A stretch of 64,000 nucleotides of DNA from Piromyces finnis (GCA_002104945.1 MCFH01000014.1:541001-605000); one strand, 5' to 3'; counted from the stretch's first letter, positions 24,210 through 39,378 are shown. Translations and numbers: made by a program. Notes: a model not told the origin generated them from the letters alone.

Positions 24210-27200
24210 ATGGACAAAGGTATTTTTTCATTAATAAATATCTTTTAAAAATAATAAATTATTGAAAAAAATTAAAATAATTATATTTATTTTGTGTATA
24301 TAGAAATTTGTCGTGTATGTAGAGGTGAGGGTACACCCGATCATCCACTCTTTTATCCATGTAAATGTTCTGGAAGTATGAAATATGTTCATCAAGATTG
24401 GTAAATACTATAAAAAAAATTCTTTTATATATTTAAAATTTAAATTTATTTATTTTATTTTATTTTTTTTTTTACTATTATTGAAAAGTTTGGAAGAATG
24501 GTTAGAACATAGTCATAAAAAGTAAGTGTTAAATATAAAAAAATAGCCATTTTAAATTTCAATAATTTAATATTTGATTTTTGAATTTTTAAATTTATAA
24601 AAAAAGATATTGTGAAATTTGTAATTATCAATTTTCGTTTTCACCAAGTAAGTTTTATATCCTAAAAATAATAATTGTATTAGATATAATATTGCGATAT
24701 TATTATATATATACTAATATAATATAAAAATTTAAAATTTTGAAAATTCTAAAAGTTTATGATGCTTCAGCCCCTGAAAAACTTTCCCTTTTGGTCTTTT
24801 TAAAAGCTATGATTAAGAAAACTTTTTCTATAGATAATATATATTTCAGAGTTCTTTATGCCATGCTTTTTTGGTTGATCTTAGTACCATATGCTACTCA
24901 CTGGATTTGGGTATTTTTTGAAGATCCATCAGTATTTACTGTTCCAGGAAAAACAGAAGCAGTAATTCGTTTTATATATTTAGCAGTTCGTTATAAGGAC
25001 AATGAAGAACTTTTTAAAAGAACATTAATATCTGTATTACAGTAAGTCTTAAATTTGCTAATTATAATCTATATAATCAATTGTTATTATCATTATCACT
25101 GTTGCTCCTTTTGTTCCTATAAAATTAATATTATATCATTTTTATTAATTTTGAATGATAGACGATTCAGTCGTGATGTATTCCACGGTCAAATAATAAC
25201 AGTTGCAACAATTTTAATTGGTTTAGTTGTTTTATGTCTTAAGGAATATGCTGATTTCAGAAGAAATAGAATTGTTGTAAATAATAATCAACCATTCCAA
25301 CAAGTTATTCAATTAGAAGAACAACTTATTAGAGAACAACAAATATTAGAACGTCAACGTCAACAATTAGAACAACGTCAACAACAACAACGTCAACAAC
25401 AAGAACAACTTTTAAGACAACAAATTCATGATTTTGAAATGTTATTAAATAATTTAGATGAAGCTAATAGATTACATAATAATATTCAACCAGAACAAAA
25501 TAATAATATTAATGAAGAAGATGATGAGGAAGATAAGGAATTCGAAAGTGAAAATGGAAATGATAACAGAACAATCAGTAGCGAAAATGACTCAAAAACA
25601 TTCGATGAACAAAAAGATGAATTTACTAATGAAGGTAAATTTATATATAAAGTTAAATTTAAAAATCGAATTTTCTTTAGGTAATTTTATTCATTATTAT
25701 CAGTTACAAAATGCAAATTAACACGTTTATTCTTTTATTGTATGTATATAAAAAGCAACAACATCTAAAAATGAAAAAGAAACTTCAGATGATCAAAATG
25801 AAAATATAAAAATAATTGAATCAAATGAAAATTTAGAAAAAGATAATAAAGATATAACAGATAATGTTATATTGGATGAATTAAATTTAAATGCAATAGA
25901 TGATAATGAAAATGAAACAAAGCTAAAAGAAGATATAGAAGAAAAGTTAATGGTAGAACAACCAGAATTAAATATCTCTTTAAAAACAGATTTGTCAAAT
26001 GAAAAAGGAAAAGAAAAAATAGAATCTGAATTTGATTTGAATCATTCGAATTTAGAAAAAGATTTAGAAAGTAATTTTTTTTTTAATTTAATTTAATTTT
26101 TTTTTATTAAAATTTAAGGTTTAAAGGTAAATTAATATATTTATTTTTTTATATCTTCTTTATTATGATAATATTAAATTTATATACAGATGAAAAAGAA
26201 AATTTTGTTTTTAATAATAGTATTAATACCATAGATAATCCTATCGAAAAAGACTTATTATTAGATAATATCTTTGATAACATTAAAACTACTGAATCGA
26301 AAAAGGATGAACCCATTAACATAAAGAATATTATAGATACCAATAATAATAGTGAACATCTTCTTTCTACAAGTGATAACGATGAAATAAATAACAATGA
26401 AGAAAATGAGGAGGAGGAGGATGATGACCATAATGAAATAAACAATAATGATAATGACAATAATGATAATGAAAATGATTTACAAAATAGAAACCCAATT
26501 AATATAAATAATATACCATTTGTAATAAACAATAATAATGGTAACATTAATCGTGTAAACCTTAATGATTTATTCAACAACAACAACAACAATAATAATA
26601 ATGATAATAATAATAATAATGTTAATATTAATCGAGTAAATCTTAATGATTTATTCAATAACAACAACAATAATAATAACAATAATAATAACGTTAATAT
26701 TAATCGTGTAAATCTTAATGATTTACTCAACAATAACAACAACAACAACAACAACAATAATAATAATAATAATGCTAATATCAATCGTATAAATCTTAAT
26801 GATTTATTTAACAATAATAATAACAACAATAATAATAATAATAATGGAAATGATTTATTTAATAATAATCTAAATAATATTAATATTATAAATAATCAAC
26901 AAGAAAATAACGATGGAGGTGTAACATTTTTAGAAGTACTTGGTATTCATGGTCCAATAGGAAATCTTTACCAAGATTGTTTCATGATACTTATTATTGT
27001 TACAGCAACTATTGCCATTACTGTTTGGCTTCCAAGCTTAATTGGTAAGGGTGGTGTTTGGTTATTGACAAATATTTTAACACCAACTGCTATTTGGGTA
27101 TTTGGAGTTGTAATGGAAGCTATTGAATATTTATTAATATTCTTTAATAATATTACTAGTCCAATTATTAATCCAATTGCTGATTTCTTAATCTATATTG

Positions 27201-29206
27201 TCACTTTAACTTCAAAATTCTTTAATTTTGGTATCGAAGTTAGTACTTTTAAAAATGAAGGTGTGAAAGAAGCTGTTACTTCAACAACTGTTATTGAAGA
27301 ACCTACAATTTCACCATATAACGTTACCATTCCAGAAATTCTAACTGAAGAAGAAAAGATTAAACTCAATAATGAAACAGCAGTTAATATTAATGGATAT
27401 TCCATTAAAAATATTCTTGTAGGTTATTTTTTGATCATTTGTGCTACCTATTTCTATGCAAAAAGAAATATATATCTCTTTGTATATACTCAAAACTTTA
27501 AAAACATGTTCAAAAATTGGATGAAATATGTTTTATTAAGTATCAAAGTAGTTTCCTTTATATTTATTGAATTAGCTCTTTTCCCAATGTTTTGTGGTGT
27601 ATTAATTGTATTCTGCACACTTCCAATTCTTGGACCTGATAGTACAATAGCTTCTCACTACAATTTCATTATTAATAATATATGGATATCTCAATTCTTA
27701 TATTGGTTAGCTGGTACAACATTTATGTTCCAATTAGCTTTATATGTCGGAACTATAAAAGAAATTCTTAGACCAGGTGCTCTTTGGTTCGTCAGTGATC
27801 CAAACGATCCTCAATTCCAACCTATAAAAGAAATTATTGAAAAACCGGTATTTTATCAATTAAGAAAACTTTTCAATAGTGCTTTAATGTATTTAGGTCT
27901 TATTTTAGGTAGTATTGGTGGTACAGTAGTATTACTTCAAATTGTTGGTATTCTTTGGATGTATATCTTCAACGGTAAAAATAGATATGGTATTGGAATA
28001 ATTTGGCCATTGAATTACGAATATAGTAATTCTGTCATTCAATTCCCAGTCGATTTAATTCTTTACCTACTTTTAGTTCCATTTATCATTAATGTCAATA
28101 AGACTAAGGCTACCGCTAAAAAAGCGATAGAATTTTGGTTCCGTAAAGTTTCTCACTGGTTACACATTTCCGAATATATGTTTAAAGGAAAATTTGAAGA
28201 TGAAGAAAGTGACTGTGAAGAAGATGATGATGATAACGATGCAGATAATGAAGTTGAAGAAGATATAACAGCAACAACTTCAGCTGTTCCTTACACTTGC
28301 GTCACTGAAAATCTTGAGGATGTGAATGAAATTAAGAAAGAAAAGGATGGTGATGTAAATACTCCAAAAACTGAAGAAAAAGCAATTAGAAAGAAGCATA
28401 AGCGTGCATTCCGCAAAATGCGTGTTCCAAATACTGATCGTATTAAAATTACCCCAGGAGAAAAAATTGTTATTCCAATGAATGATGGTGATGCTCTCTT
28501 CGGTAGAGAAGGAGAAACCCCAGAAGAAGTCAAAAAGAATTGGACCATCATTTACCGTCCAGATCATTTTAAATTACGTATCTATGGTCTTATTATTCTT
28601 CACTGGCTTACATGTATCACTCTCTTCAGTTCCGTTATTGCTACTCCTCTTGTATTAGGACGTTATGTTGTTAAAGTCATCGGCTCAAAATACTATGATT
28701 TCAATAATTATGTTAATGCACCATCTCAAAAGTCCATTCGTCCAGATTTACCATTACATGATGGACAATCCATGTTAATTGGAATCTTGATATTATTATC
28801 CATTGGTTTCACCATTTATTGTATTAATAAATTTATTGATAGCAATATGAAACGCACAGCAAAATTATGCTTCATATATGTAAAACTTTACTTTAAGGAA
28901 AAGATGAAGAAGGATAAATTAAAGACTGAAGATAAAACAAATGAAGTAGTAAAGGAATCTCATCCTAATCCTACACCTTCAACCATAAGATTAGAAGACA
29001 TTACAAATGAAGAATTAATGAATAATGAAGAGACTATTAATCTACTTAAAAATGAACAAGTTTTACCAGAACCACGTGTATTTATGTCTGTAGTCTTTAA
29101 TTGGTGGAAAAGATTATTCAAACGTACCTTTGATATTGTAAGTTTGATTGATAATGGCAGACTAGATTTTATATATAAATATATAAATATTTATTTATTT
29201 ATCTAT

Positions 29207-29305
<99 letters not shown>

Positions 29306-30125
29306 TTTTTTAATCTAGGTATTAAAATGTAGTTACATTTCAATTGTACTATTGTTTATCATACCAATGCTTTTCGGTTTAATTTTTGAATTCTACATTA
29401 TTTCCATAATCAGAATTTCATTACAACAATCTAGTGTTTTAGTAATTTCAGATGTAAGTAAAAAAAAAAGATATATTTTTTTAAATTCATTTTTATATTG
29501 TTATTTACACATATATCTATTTTTTTTTTTTTTTTTTATAACTCTATTAAATTAGATTTGGACCTATGGTTTAGTTCTTCTTAGTATAACGGTTTCAATT
29601 ATTAATCTTGGACCACAAATTCGTTTCAAGGCTATTTTCCAAGAAATTAAAAATGATGGTTTCTTTAACTTTAAATTAAGTGTATTACACAATGAAGTTG
29701 TTAAACCAACCATAAAAATTAGTTTCTATTTAATTATAGCGCCATTAATCTTTGCATACATTGTTTGTTGGATTTGGTATCACTTTATAAGTAAATATAT
29801 AAATATTATTTCATTATTATAAAATTAGTAAATTTATTATTAAAACAAGGGAGAAAAAAATTATGTCAAACTAAAAAAAAATATATGTATATATTTATTT
29901 ATTATTATTATTAATATTTATTATATAGATGAAGGTTTTAACTATCTTAAAGGCTATGAAATTATTAGATATAGTTTTATTTCTACTTTGGTTGCTTCCA
30001 TCTTTATTGAATTATGGTTCTATATTGTAGATGTTTGTAAGAAATGGATGGAAAGTGTAAAGGATGAAGAATATTTAATTGGTAGAAAACTTCATAATAT
30101 TGAAGAAGTTGAAGGAACAAATTAA
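24210..30125 (+). CDS. SSM4: ERAD E3 ubiquitin ligase, Doa10/SSM4/MARCH6 family
   Basis: Eleven exons: 24210..24219, 24304..24400, 24489..24521, 24607..24647, 24756..25041, 25162..25634, 25756..26070, 26190..29137, 29319..29453, 29556..29790 and 29929..30125. All phases agree and the product is 1589 residues. An N-terminal RING-CH finger ([32 protein letters not shown]) occupies residues ~5-52 and is split over four tiny exons. About a dozen hydrophobic segments follow, beginning [20 protein letters not shown] and resuming after residue ~675. A Gln/Arg-rich coil lies near residues 210-260. Acidic regions and a poly-Asn region with repeated [13 protein letters not shown] units (~530-650) sit in the large cytosolic loop. 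The family is the polytopic ER and inner-nuclear-membrane ligase that ubiquitinates misfolded and short-lived proteins with Ubc6 and Ubc7. The start ATG gives a 10-nt first exon. Confidence 0.88.
29190..29307. repeat. (TTTA)n microsatellite inside an intron
   Basis: About 29 TTTA units fill most of the intron at 29138-29318 of the Doa10-like gene. One unit near 29201 is altered to TCTA. Confidence 0.95.
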
Positions 30126-30301
30126 AAAAAAAAAAAAAAAAAAAATTAAAGGAATGATGTTTATGCCTATTCTATTAAAAGGGGAAAAAAAATAAAAATA
30201 AAATAAAAAATATTTATATCTTTTTTTTATTATTATTATTATTATTATTTTATTTAAATAAATTATTTTTTTATTTTTATTTTACATTTTTCTTTTTTCT
30301 T

Positions 30302-30332
<31 letters not shown>

Positions 30333-31452
30333 GGTTTTTTTTTTTAAATTAATGCATTGTAGAAAAAAAAAAGTATAAAAAAAAAAAAAAAATATCGCTT
30401 AAAAAAAAATTATATTAATAAAATAAAAAAAAAATAAATAAATAAATTATAAAAATAAAATCAATTTTATATTTCTTTTTCATACATTTTTTTCCTCTGA
30501 TATCATGAATTTAAATGGAAGGATTCCTTCCATCTCTTACAAATAAATATATTTTTAAAAAAAAAAAAATAAAATAATCATTGTTATTGTCAATTAAAAA
30601 CAAAGTTTTTTCTATTCTTATTATATTTAAAACGTATTATTTAATAGAAAGAAAAGAAGAAAAAAAAATGTTTTAATTCTTTTGAATATAAATTACTAAA
30701 AATCCATTAAATTGTAAAAAAATTGAAATTTTTTTAAAAATTACCATGTTGTGAAAAAAAATAAAACAATTTACTATATATTTATATACTAAAAAAAAAA
30801 AAAAAAATGTCCGTAAACTTAAGTATTTTTTTAATACCCATTATACATTTTCTTATCCCGCGTTCATAAATTAAACCTTTCAAAACTACTTCTACCCTTA
30901 AAAATAAATTTAATCAACAATAACTTTACAATTAAAACCTTAAAAAAACATACCAACAAGAATTAAAAATAATTCAAAACTAATTTTATTTCTACACACT
31001 TTCAACATTAAGTTAGTCACTTTAATTAACGGTTTTATTGAATAATATTCATCTATAATGAACTTTTTATCAAACTTCAAGTATTCTTGTTTTATTAATT
31101 TTAAAATCTTCACCTCTTTATAATATTTTAATTCAAATAAACTTATCTGTAATTTTAATAATGCCCACAAAATCATTTAAACTTAATAATACGTTGCAAA
31201 ATTTATTAAAAACATTTTCGAATCTGGGTGAGTGTTTCAATATATAATAGCATTTTAAATAAAAACTTAAAATTGATCTTCTTTTTTCTAAAAAATATAC
31301 ATAACGAAGAATCCGATTATTTTTTATTTTTTCATAAAAACTTTATTTAAATCAATTAAGGAACATTATATTAAAATTGATTTATTTTTGGTGTGTTAAT
31401 TATTCTCGCACAAAGATTAAATATTTTGTAAAATTACATTCTACAAATTAAT
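30126..31452. other. Intergenic spacer between convergent genes
   Basis: The 3' flank of the Doa10-like gene and the 3' flank of eL34 meet here. It is dominated by poly-A and poly-T runs up to about 30 nt. From 30830 to 31440 the composition is slightly richer in C on the plus strand. The 78-codon frame at 30940-31176 (-) has no recognisable features. Confidence 0.5.
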
Positions 31453-31928
31453 TTAATTCTTCTTAGACTTGGTGGAAGTTTGTGCCTTAAGAACCTTCTT
31501 AACAATCTTTTGTTCTTCAATTAAGAAAGCACGGATGATACTTTTATTTTTAAAATTATATTAATTATAATAATAAAAAATAATATATATTTGATAAGTA
31601 AAAAAAAAATACTCAATCTATATTATTTTAGTTGCATATTATGCATTTATTGTTTTTGTACTTACCGGCTTCTGACACAGCTGGCAGAAAGGTTACCACC
31701 GTAAGCTCTGTTAACGTGCTTCTTGGTCTTAGAGATACTTTGGTACTTTCTTGGGCGGAGAGCCTTGATACCACTGAGTGGAACACCAGATTCGGCACAT
31801 CTTGGAACCTTAGCGTTCTTGGAGATGTGGTGGAAAACTAATCTGTTTCCTGGAGTCTTAACAACACGGTTGTTGTTGGACTTGGTGTTGTATGATAAGC
31901 GTCTACGAAAAGTAACACGTTGAACCAT
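31453..31928 (-). CDS. RPL34: 60S ribosomal protein L34 (eL34)
   Basis: Two exons, 31928..31666 and 31540..31453, with a GTAAGT donor and a phase-2 join, giving 116 residues, the usual family length. The N terminus VQRVTFRRRLSYNTKSN, the motif PGNRLVFHHI and the central CAESGVPLSGIKALRPR are characteristic of eL34. The second exon adds the basic C-terminal helix (RAFLIEEQKIVKKVLKAQ). It is a structural protein of the large ribosomal subunit. Codon use is biased toward C-ending codons compared with the neighbours, as expected for a highly expressed gene. The start is the first ATG after an upstream stop. Confidence 0.95.
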
Positions 31929-33484
<1,556 letters not shown>

Positions 33485-36400
33485 TTAAAGATTGTAACCT
33501 TCGACCTTGAATTTTTTAGCATAATCAAAGTACTTTTGAATTAATTCAAAGTTGGTTAAACCAAGAGCAGCGTTCATAACCTTTACAAGACCATGATAAT
33601 GAACAAGTTTAAATATGCTACGACTAATTGGATTTGGATACTATAAAAATATACATTAATAATGAAAATAGGATTAATATTCTATATATTATTTATAAAT
33701 CTCCAATAAAAATTATTAAGTAACTTACAATATTATTAGTGAAGGTGAATTCGTATAAAATAACTAATCTATTAATAATTTCTAATGATCCTTGAATATT
33801 ATATTCATTAGAATATATATCTAATAATCTTAATAAAGACTTTGAGGAATACTTTTGTTCAAAGGAATAAAGATAAGCTTCCTTGGCTTCATCCTATATT
33901 ATTTATATACCAAATTTTTTTTCGAGTTAATAATAAATGAAAAAAAAAAAAAATAAAAATAAAAAGTATGTATTATCAGAATTACAGTATGTTGGAGTCT
34001 TAAGGCTAAATCACCAAAGGTTTCCCATTCCATATAAGTTTTACGATAAGCAATGTGCTTGGATTCTCTTGCCTTTAAATGGGCCATTTCATCTCTAAAG
34101 GAAGTATAGAATCTAAGATCCTATTATTACAATTTTATAATAAATATAATATTTATTATTTAATTTATGTTTATTTTGGACAATCACAAAAATATAGAAC
34201 TTTTCTATATCAATAAAGTTATATAAATAATAAAAAATTACTTCATATAAAACCATGAAAAGATTATCAAGCCATCTTTCACAAAGTCTCTTATCTTTGA
34301 AGGAATATTGTGAAAATTCGTTAAGTGCCTATTTCATTATTATATTTATTATATTGTCAAGATAGATTCATATTTATCAATATATTTTTTTACTAGGATT
34401 ATCTTATATATATATATATATTATAATAATTACCTTATCATCATCATCAACAGAGTCATTACCATTATTATCTATAACAACACTGTTCTTCTTCTCTAAT
34501 TCTTGCTTTTCTTCCTTTGGTTCTTCAGCTTGTTCTTCTTGCTTTTCTTCTTCAACTGATTTTGGTGCTGGAGCATCAGATGATAAACTAATTTCTTCTA
34601 ATTTATTTTCAAGATCAACATCAACAAGACCATCTTCACCTTCACCTTCTTCTTCAGCATTTTCCTTACCCTTTCCTTCTGTATCTTCTTTTTTATCTTC
34701 TTCTTTTTCTTCAACCTTTGCTGGAGATTCAAGGTGTTCCTTGACAGCAATTTCTTCTATCTTGTTTTCAGTAGTTCTTGAGAAGGAAACAGTACGTTCA
34801 CGTTCAGCATTCTATTTGTATATATGTCATACAAATTATACATATTCATAATAAGTTTTTTTTTTTTTTTTTTTATATATATATATATATAATTATAAAA
34901 ATTAAATTATTTGCTTTTAAAACAAATACCTTTTCTTGTTGCTTCTTTTCAAGACTAGCACGTTGTACACGATATTCTTCTTCCATTACAAATACAGAAG
35001 ATCTATAGTATAATAATTTATTCCAACCAATCTTTCTAACAATTTTTACTAATAATTCATATGCCTTTAAGAAAGTACCACGTAATGATGTAGCTGGTAA
35101 TCTTAAAGAATCCATTTGAACCTATATAATTAAAATTTATTTATATTATAATTAATTATATTTCATGATTAATATAATAAATAAAATTTTATTACTAATA
35201 AATATAACTATTTTTATATATATAAAATAAATAGATAAATAAAAACTTACATGTTCTCTGAAATCACCATTACTATCAGTTGGATTAATATGATCTTTAA
35301 TATCCTTTAATTCTTCAGGTGAACTCTTAGTATCATAATTCATTGCTATATTTAGTCTAGATGGCATTGGCATTCTTTGACAATTAGAATCTTTTTCACA
35401 GTAAGTGAACATTGGACATGAATTTAAGGTTAATAAAGCCATTTCAATATCATCCATATCAAAAAATACTTCAGCTAAAGTACCCCATGTTATAAATTCA
35501 GATGGTGCATAGGTAACAGCTAATTTGGCTAATTTTAAGGCCATATCATAACGCTTCTTTTTTCTTAAGAAATCAATTTGAACTAAAATAAGAGAATAGG
35601 ATTGTGGTTTTAATTTTAAAGCTTCATTTAAAACTTCAATTGCTTTGATTTCTTCATCATATCCAATATATGATCTAGCTAAAAGAACTGAAACTTCTGG
35701 ATCTTTTTCAGCTAAATTCTTAAAGAATTCAGAAGCAATGTCATATCTATAGCTGTCACCAAAATATTTCATGATACCATTAGAAAGATGGTTACTAACA
35801 TAAGTTGCTACTTGAACTTCTGGTTCAGTACCTAATTGCCATGATTTCCAAAATTCGGAGTAGGCAGCTTCTAAGAATCTTTGTTCAGCTTCTAAACTCT
35901 TAATAGCATCTAATTTTCTTAAACCTCTTAATTGATTACCATCATTACCATCTTGTATAAGTCATGACCATATCAGTTTACCAAATTTAACAATAAAATA
36001 GTCATTGATCGTATTTATAATAATCAATATATATATATATATATTTGATTTTATTTAGAATATTATATTTTAGCTAATGATAATTATATTTACTTTTTCT
36101 GAATAATTATTTCATGTTATCTACTAACCTGGTTCATCATTATCATCCATAATTGCTCTAAGGATACCAGAAATATAAGTTTCTTGCCATAAGGTATTAT
36201 TAGTAATTGGATGTCTATGTTTTTTTTTTTTTATTATTTATTCATTTTTATTTTATTTTTGAAAAAATCAACTGTTAGTGTTTGGTTGTCCTTACCAATT
36301 TTTATGATTTAATGTTTATAAATAAAATTTAATCTATAAACTACCTATCACCCTTAAGATCAACTAAATAACTAACAACACCACCTGGAATTTGGACTTC

Positions 36401-38256
36401 AACACGCATATCAACTCTTGAAAAAGCATTAAAACAACAATAAGTTCCTGAACGAATTTTCCAAGAAGGTTGACTTTTATTGTTTGAAAACCATCCTGCT
36501 TGTTCTTCAGCCTTTAATTGATTTATTAATAAATATATTGATAGATATTAATAGTAGAAATAATATTATATTAAATTTTGAAATATATTATAAATTAATA
36601 GTATTCGTATATTAAAAATGAATATTAAAAAAAAAATAAGATAAAATAGAATAGAATAGAATAAAAATTTATTTTACCAATGAATATGAAAGAGAATTCA
36701 AATAGGCTGCAATGGTAGCAGATGAGCTGTATATAGTATATAAAAAATAAAAAGTCAATCCAATTTCATTGATCTTCTAAAATATCTATTTCTTAAATTA
36801 AATTCTACTAACCTTGTATCAGTACCAAGAACAAAGTGATATGAACCAATCTTTTTTAATAAAATAAATAAATAAATGTTATTAAGTAAAATAGGGGATA
36901 TATAGATATGTTTTATTCAAAAATAATAATTAAAATTGATGTATATGTGAATATATATATGAAATAGAATAGAAGCAAGTGTGACGACTAACATCTCTAG
37001 TGGAAACTTTATTGTTAGTTTTTATGATATGACATAAATCTGGTGGACCTAATTCTCTAAATGATGCTGGAATTCCAATATTTATAATTGTATTAATTAT
37101 TGTTGAAAAATATATTTTAAAATGAATTTTGAATTCGAAATGTATTGAATTAATTACCTAAGGAGTCATTTCTGCCAATAATAGATTCACCAATATCGTT
37201 TTCAAAGAATTCGGTGATATCTTTAGTATATCAAGAAATAAGAAAAGAAAGGAAAAAGTAATAATAATAAAATTATTAATAAAATAATTAATAATAAAAA
37301 AAATAATAATACACTTTTTGTTGTTTATTGTTATTTTTGTTGTTGTTAAATTTCTATTTTAATTTTTAAATTTGCAATTATATTATCTTTGTAATTTAAT
37401 ATATTTTTTATTGTTTCTCTTATTCTTGAAACTCCAAATTTCATTAAATTGATAAATAGGTATTACCAATTTTTTCTTTTTTTTTTTTTGCCACACAATG
37501 TAATAACAATAGTAAATTATTATTTATTTACATCAAAATAGTAATAATTTCTAATTATTAATAATTAGTTTGTTACTTGAAGATATATTTATATTGAATT
37601 AATTATTTATATATATCCATTACATTTTACTAAAGCTCTTGTAATTTACATGTATAAATACTTCTTTTCCGTAATACTTTAATTGATATAAGAATATGTG
37701 TACTATAGTAGTATCATTGTAATTTTGTTATTATAATTGATATAATTGCGGTTATCAATTTTTTATAAATTTTATAATATGAAATTTATTTATCAATACG
37801 AAATTAAGCTGATGTTTATTATTTTAGCAATAATGAAATTAAATAATGGTACTTGTTTTTATTGAATATCTACATTTCAATATACTGTTTATCATGAAAT
37901 ATTAATTATATTTTAATGTATTGACATTGGTTGCTACTATCACTAGTAACTATCTTTTAAATTTTATTATTGTCAACACTACGATATTTATAGTACGTGT
38001 TATATTTTTAATATATATATAAATAAATAGTTCATTACAAATTATAATTTTTTTATAAAAAAAAAAAAAAACATATAAAATTATGTCATAATTTTAACAT
38101 TGTTTTTTTTTTATATATATAATTTTCCAAGTATTATTATCATTTTTCTTTGTTAGAGTGACCAACAATAGTATACATGTCAATCTTTATCCATTTTATA
38201 ATTTGTTGTTTATCCATCTGTTATAAATATTAACCTTTTAAAGCATCTTGAGCCAT
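33485..38256 (-). CDS. ChAPs family protein (Chs5-Arf1-binding, exomer cargo adaptor)
   Basis: Fourteen exons: 38256..38235, 37220..37158, 37054..36993, 36850..36813, 36726..36678, 36511..36345, 36214..36129, 35951..35251, 35121..34930, 34811..34434, 34328..34242, 34120..33986, 33893..33729 and 33640..33485. They join in frame to 766 residues. Family signatures are ELGPPDLCHIIKTN, GSYHFVLGTDTSSSAT with AAYLNSLSYSL, FNAFSRVDMRVEVQIPGG and LWQETYISGILRAIM. TPR-like helices follow (residues ~230-400), then SLRGTFLKAYELL and YYRSSVFVMEEEYR. The exon at 34811..34434 adds an acidic Glu/Lys-rich insert. In yeast the ChAPs (Bch1, Bch2, Bud7, Chs6) form exomer with Chs5 and carry chitin synthase from the trans-Golgi to the surface, so the family is functionally linked to the chitin synthase at the left edge. 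The first intron, about 1.0 kb, is unusually long for this window. Confidence 0.9.
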
Positions 38257-39177
38257 TTTGAATTTATTATTGTATAATTATTTATTGATAGGAATCTTTT
38301 TTTATGTTGTATAAAGTTTTTTTGTGAAAGATTATTTTAATGTTTTTATTGTTAAATAATCCTTATTAATGTTGATGTTTTATAAACAATAAATAATTAA
38401 CCATAGAAAAAAAATAATATTACAAAAAAAAAAAAAAACAATAAAAATTAAATACTTTTCAAATATATGTGGTGGTGTGAATGTGTGTTGTTTAATTTAT
38501 TATATATTTATATATTTATATAATCATTAAAGTTTAACTATTTTAATTTTTACAAAAATTCTTTAATTAGATCACGTGAGGGTATTTCATCCATAGTTGA
38601 AATCAAAAATATTTAGAATCCCTACTACAATTTAGGGCAAGTAAGCAGTAAGCAGAAAAAAGAAAAACACAAAACACAAAAAAAAAAATTATAAAAAAAT
38701 AATTAATAGATGTATTTTATAATTTATATTTTATCAGAATATTAGGTTATTCTTTATTAATAAACATTATTTTTTTATTACACTTTATCAACATAACCTA
38801 ATGAAATGATATTAATCCAAATTCATTAAATGTCTTTTTTTTTTTTTTACAATTTATTGAATTTACTTTAGAAACATTTTTTATTATTATTTAAAGTAAT
38901 AGTAATGTAGGTGTATATACATAATAATAAAAAAAAAGGTTTAGGAATATATAATACAGCTTTATTGTTTTACAAAAAATATATAATAGTATATATATAT
39001 ATTTATATCGATTTATTTTTCATGTTAAATTTTGAAAAATATATATTTTAATTTTGAATAGCAAATAATGATATTTTTAGTTATTAAATTATAAATAGTT
39101 GTTGTTATTATTGTTGTTGATACCTCTTCCCTTTTTTTCTTTTTTTTAACTTTATTGTTGAAAATAAATGAATTTTT
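38257..39177. other. Intergenic spacer
   Basis: Upstream region of the ChAP gene and 3' flank of the small membrane protein. AT-rich, with a short direct repeat (gtaagcagtaagcag) at about 38640. No gene is supported. Confidence 0.5.
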
Positions 39178-39378
39178 TCAATTGGTAAACTTTTTATAGA
39201 TTAGCCATAAGCAACTAACTGAAACAGATAGAATAGCCATTTTAATAGAAGTATCAACTAATATTTTTGAAATTTTTTCATTTCTTTCATTTTGTTTTTT
39301 ATTTTTTTGAATTTTCTTTTTCATTTCTTCAACCTTAGAAGAAATTCTTTTTTCTGTTACGCTTGCTTTTTTTTCCAT
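39178..39378 (-). CDS. Small putative tail-anchored membrane protein (66 aa)
   Basis: A single uninterrupted frame from ATG at 39378. The first ~45 residues are highly charged, with Lys/Glu heptad-like spacing suggesting a coiled coil. A hydrophobic segment follows (MAILSVSVSCLWLIY) with a basic KKFTN end. This is the layout of a tail-anchored protein inserted post-translationally into the ER or mitochondrial outer membrane. Its amphipathic composition differs from the random A/T frames nearby. The start lies about 170 bp from the divergently transcribed TXNL4B-like gene, as expected for a shared promoter. I do not recognise the family, and a chance frame cannot be excluded. Confidence 0.5.
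   Translation of the reverse strand: MEKKASVTEKRISSKVEEMKKKIQKNKKQNERNEKISKILVDTSIKMAILSVSVSCLWLIYKKFTN

Noticed and set aside
26149-26829. 226-codon minus-strand frame rich in Leu and Ser
   Set aside because: It is the antisense of the poly-Asn region of the Doa10-like gene.
30940-31176. 78-codon minus-strand frame in the spacer beyond eL34
   Set aside because: It has no recognisable domain, and the surrounding C-rich composition could create it by chance. I could not extend it with splice sites.
38160-38220. Alternative exon MDKQQIIKWIKID in the long ChAP intron
   Set aside because: Joining it to exon 1 gives an immediate stop, and it has no usable donor. It is kept only as a note in the intron finding.
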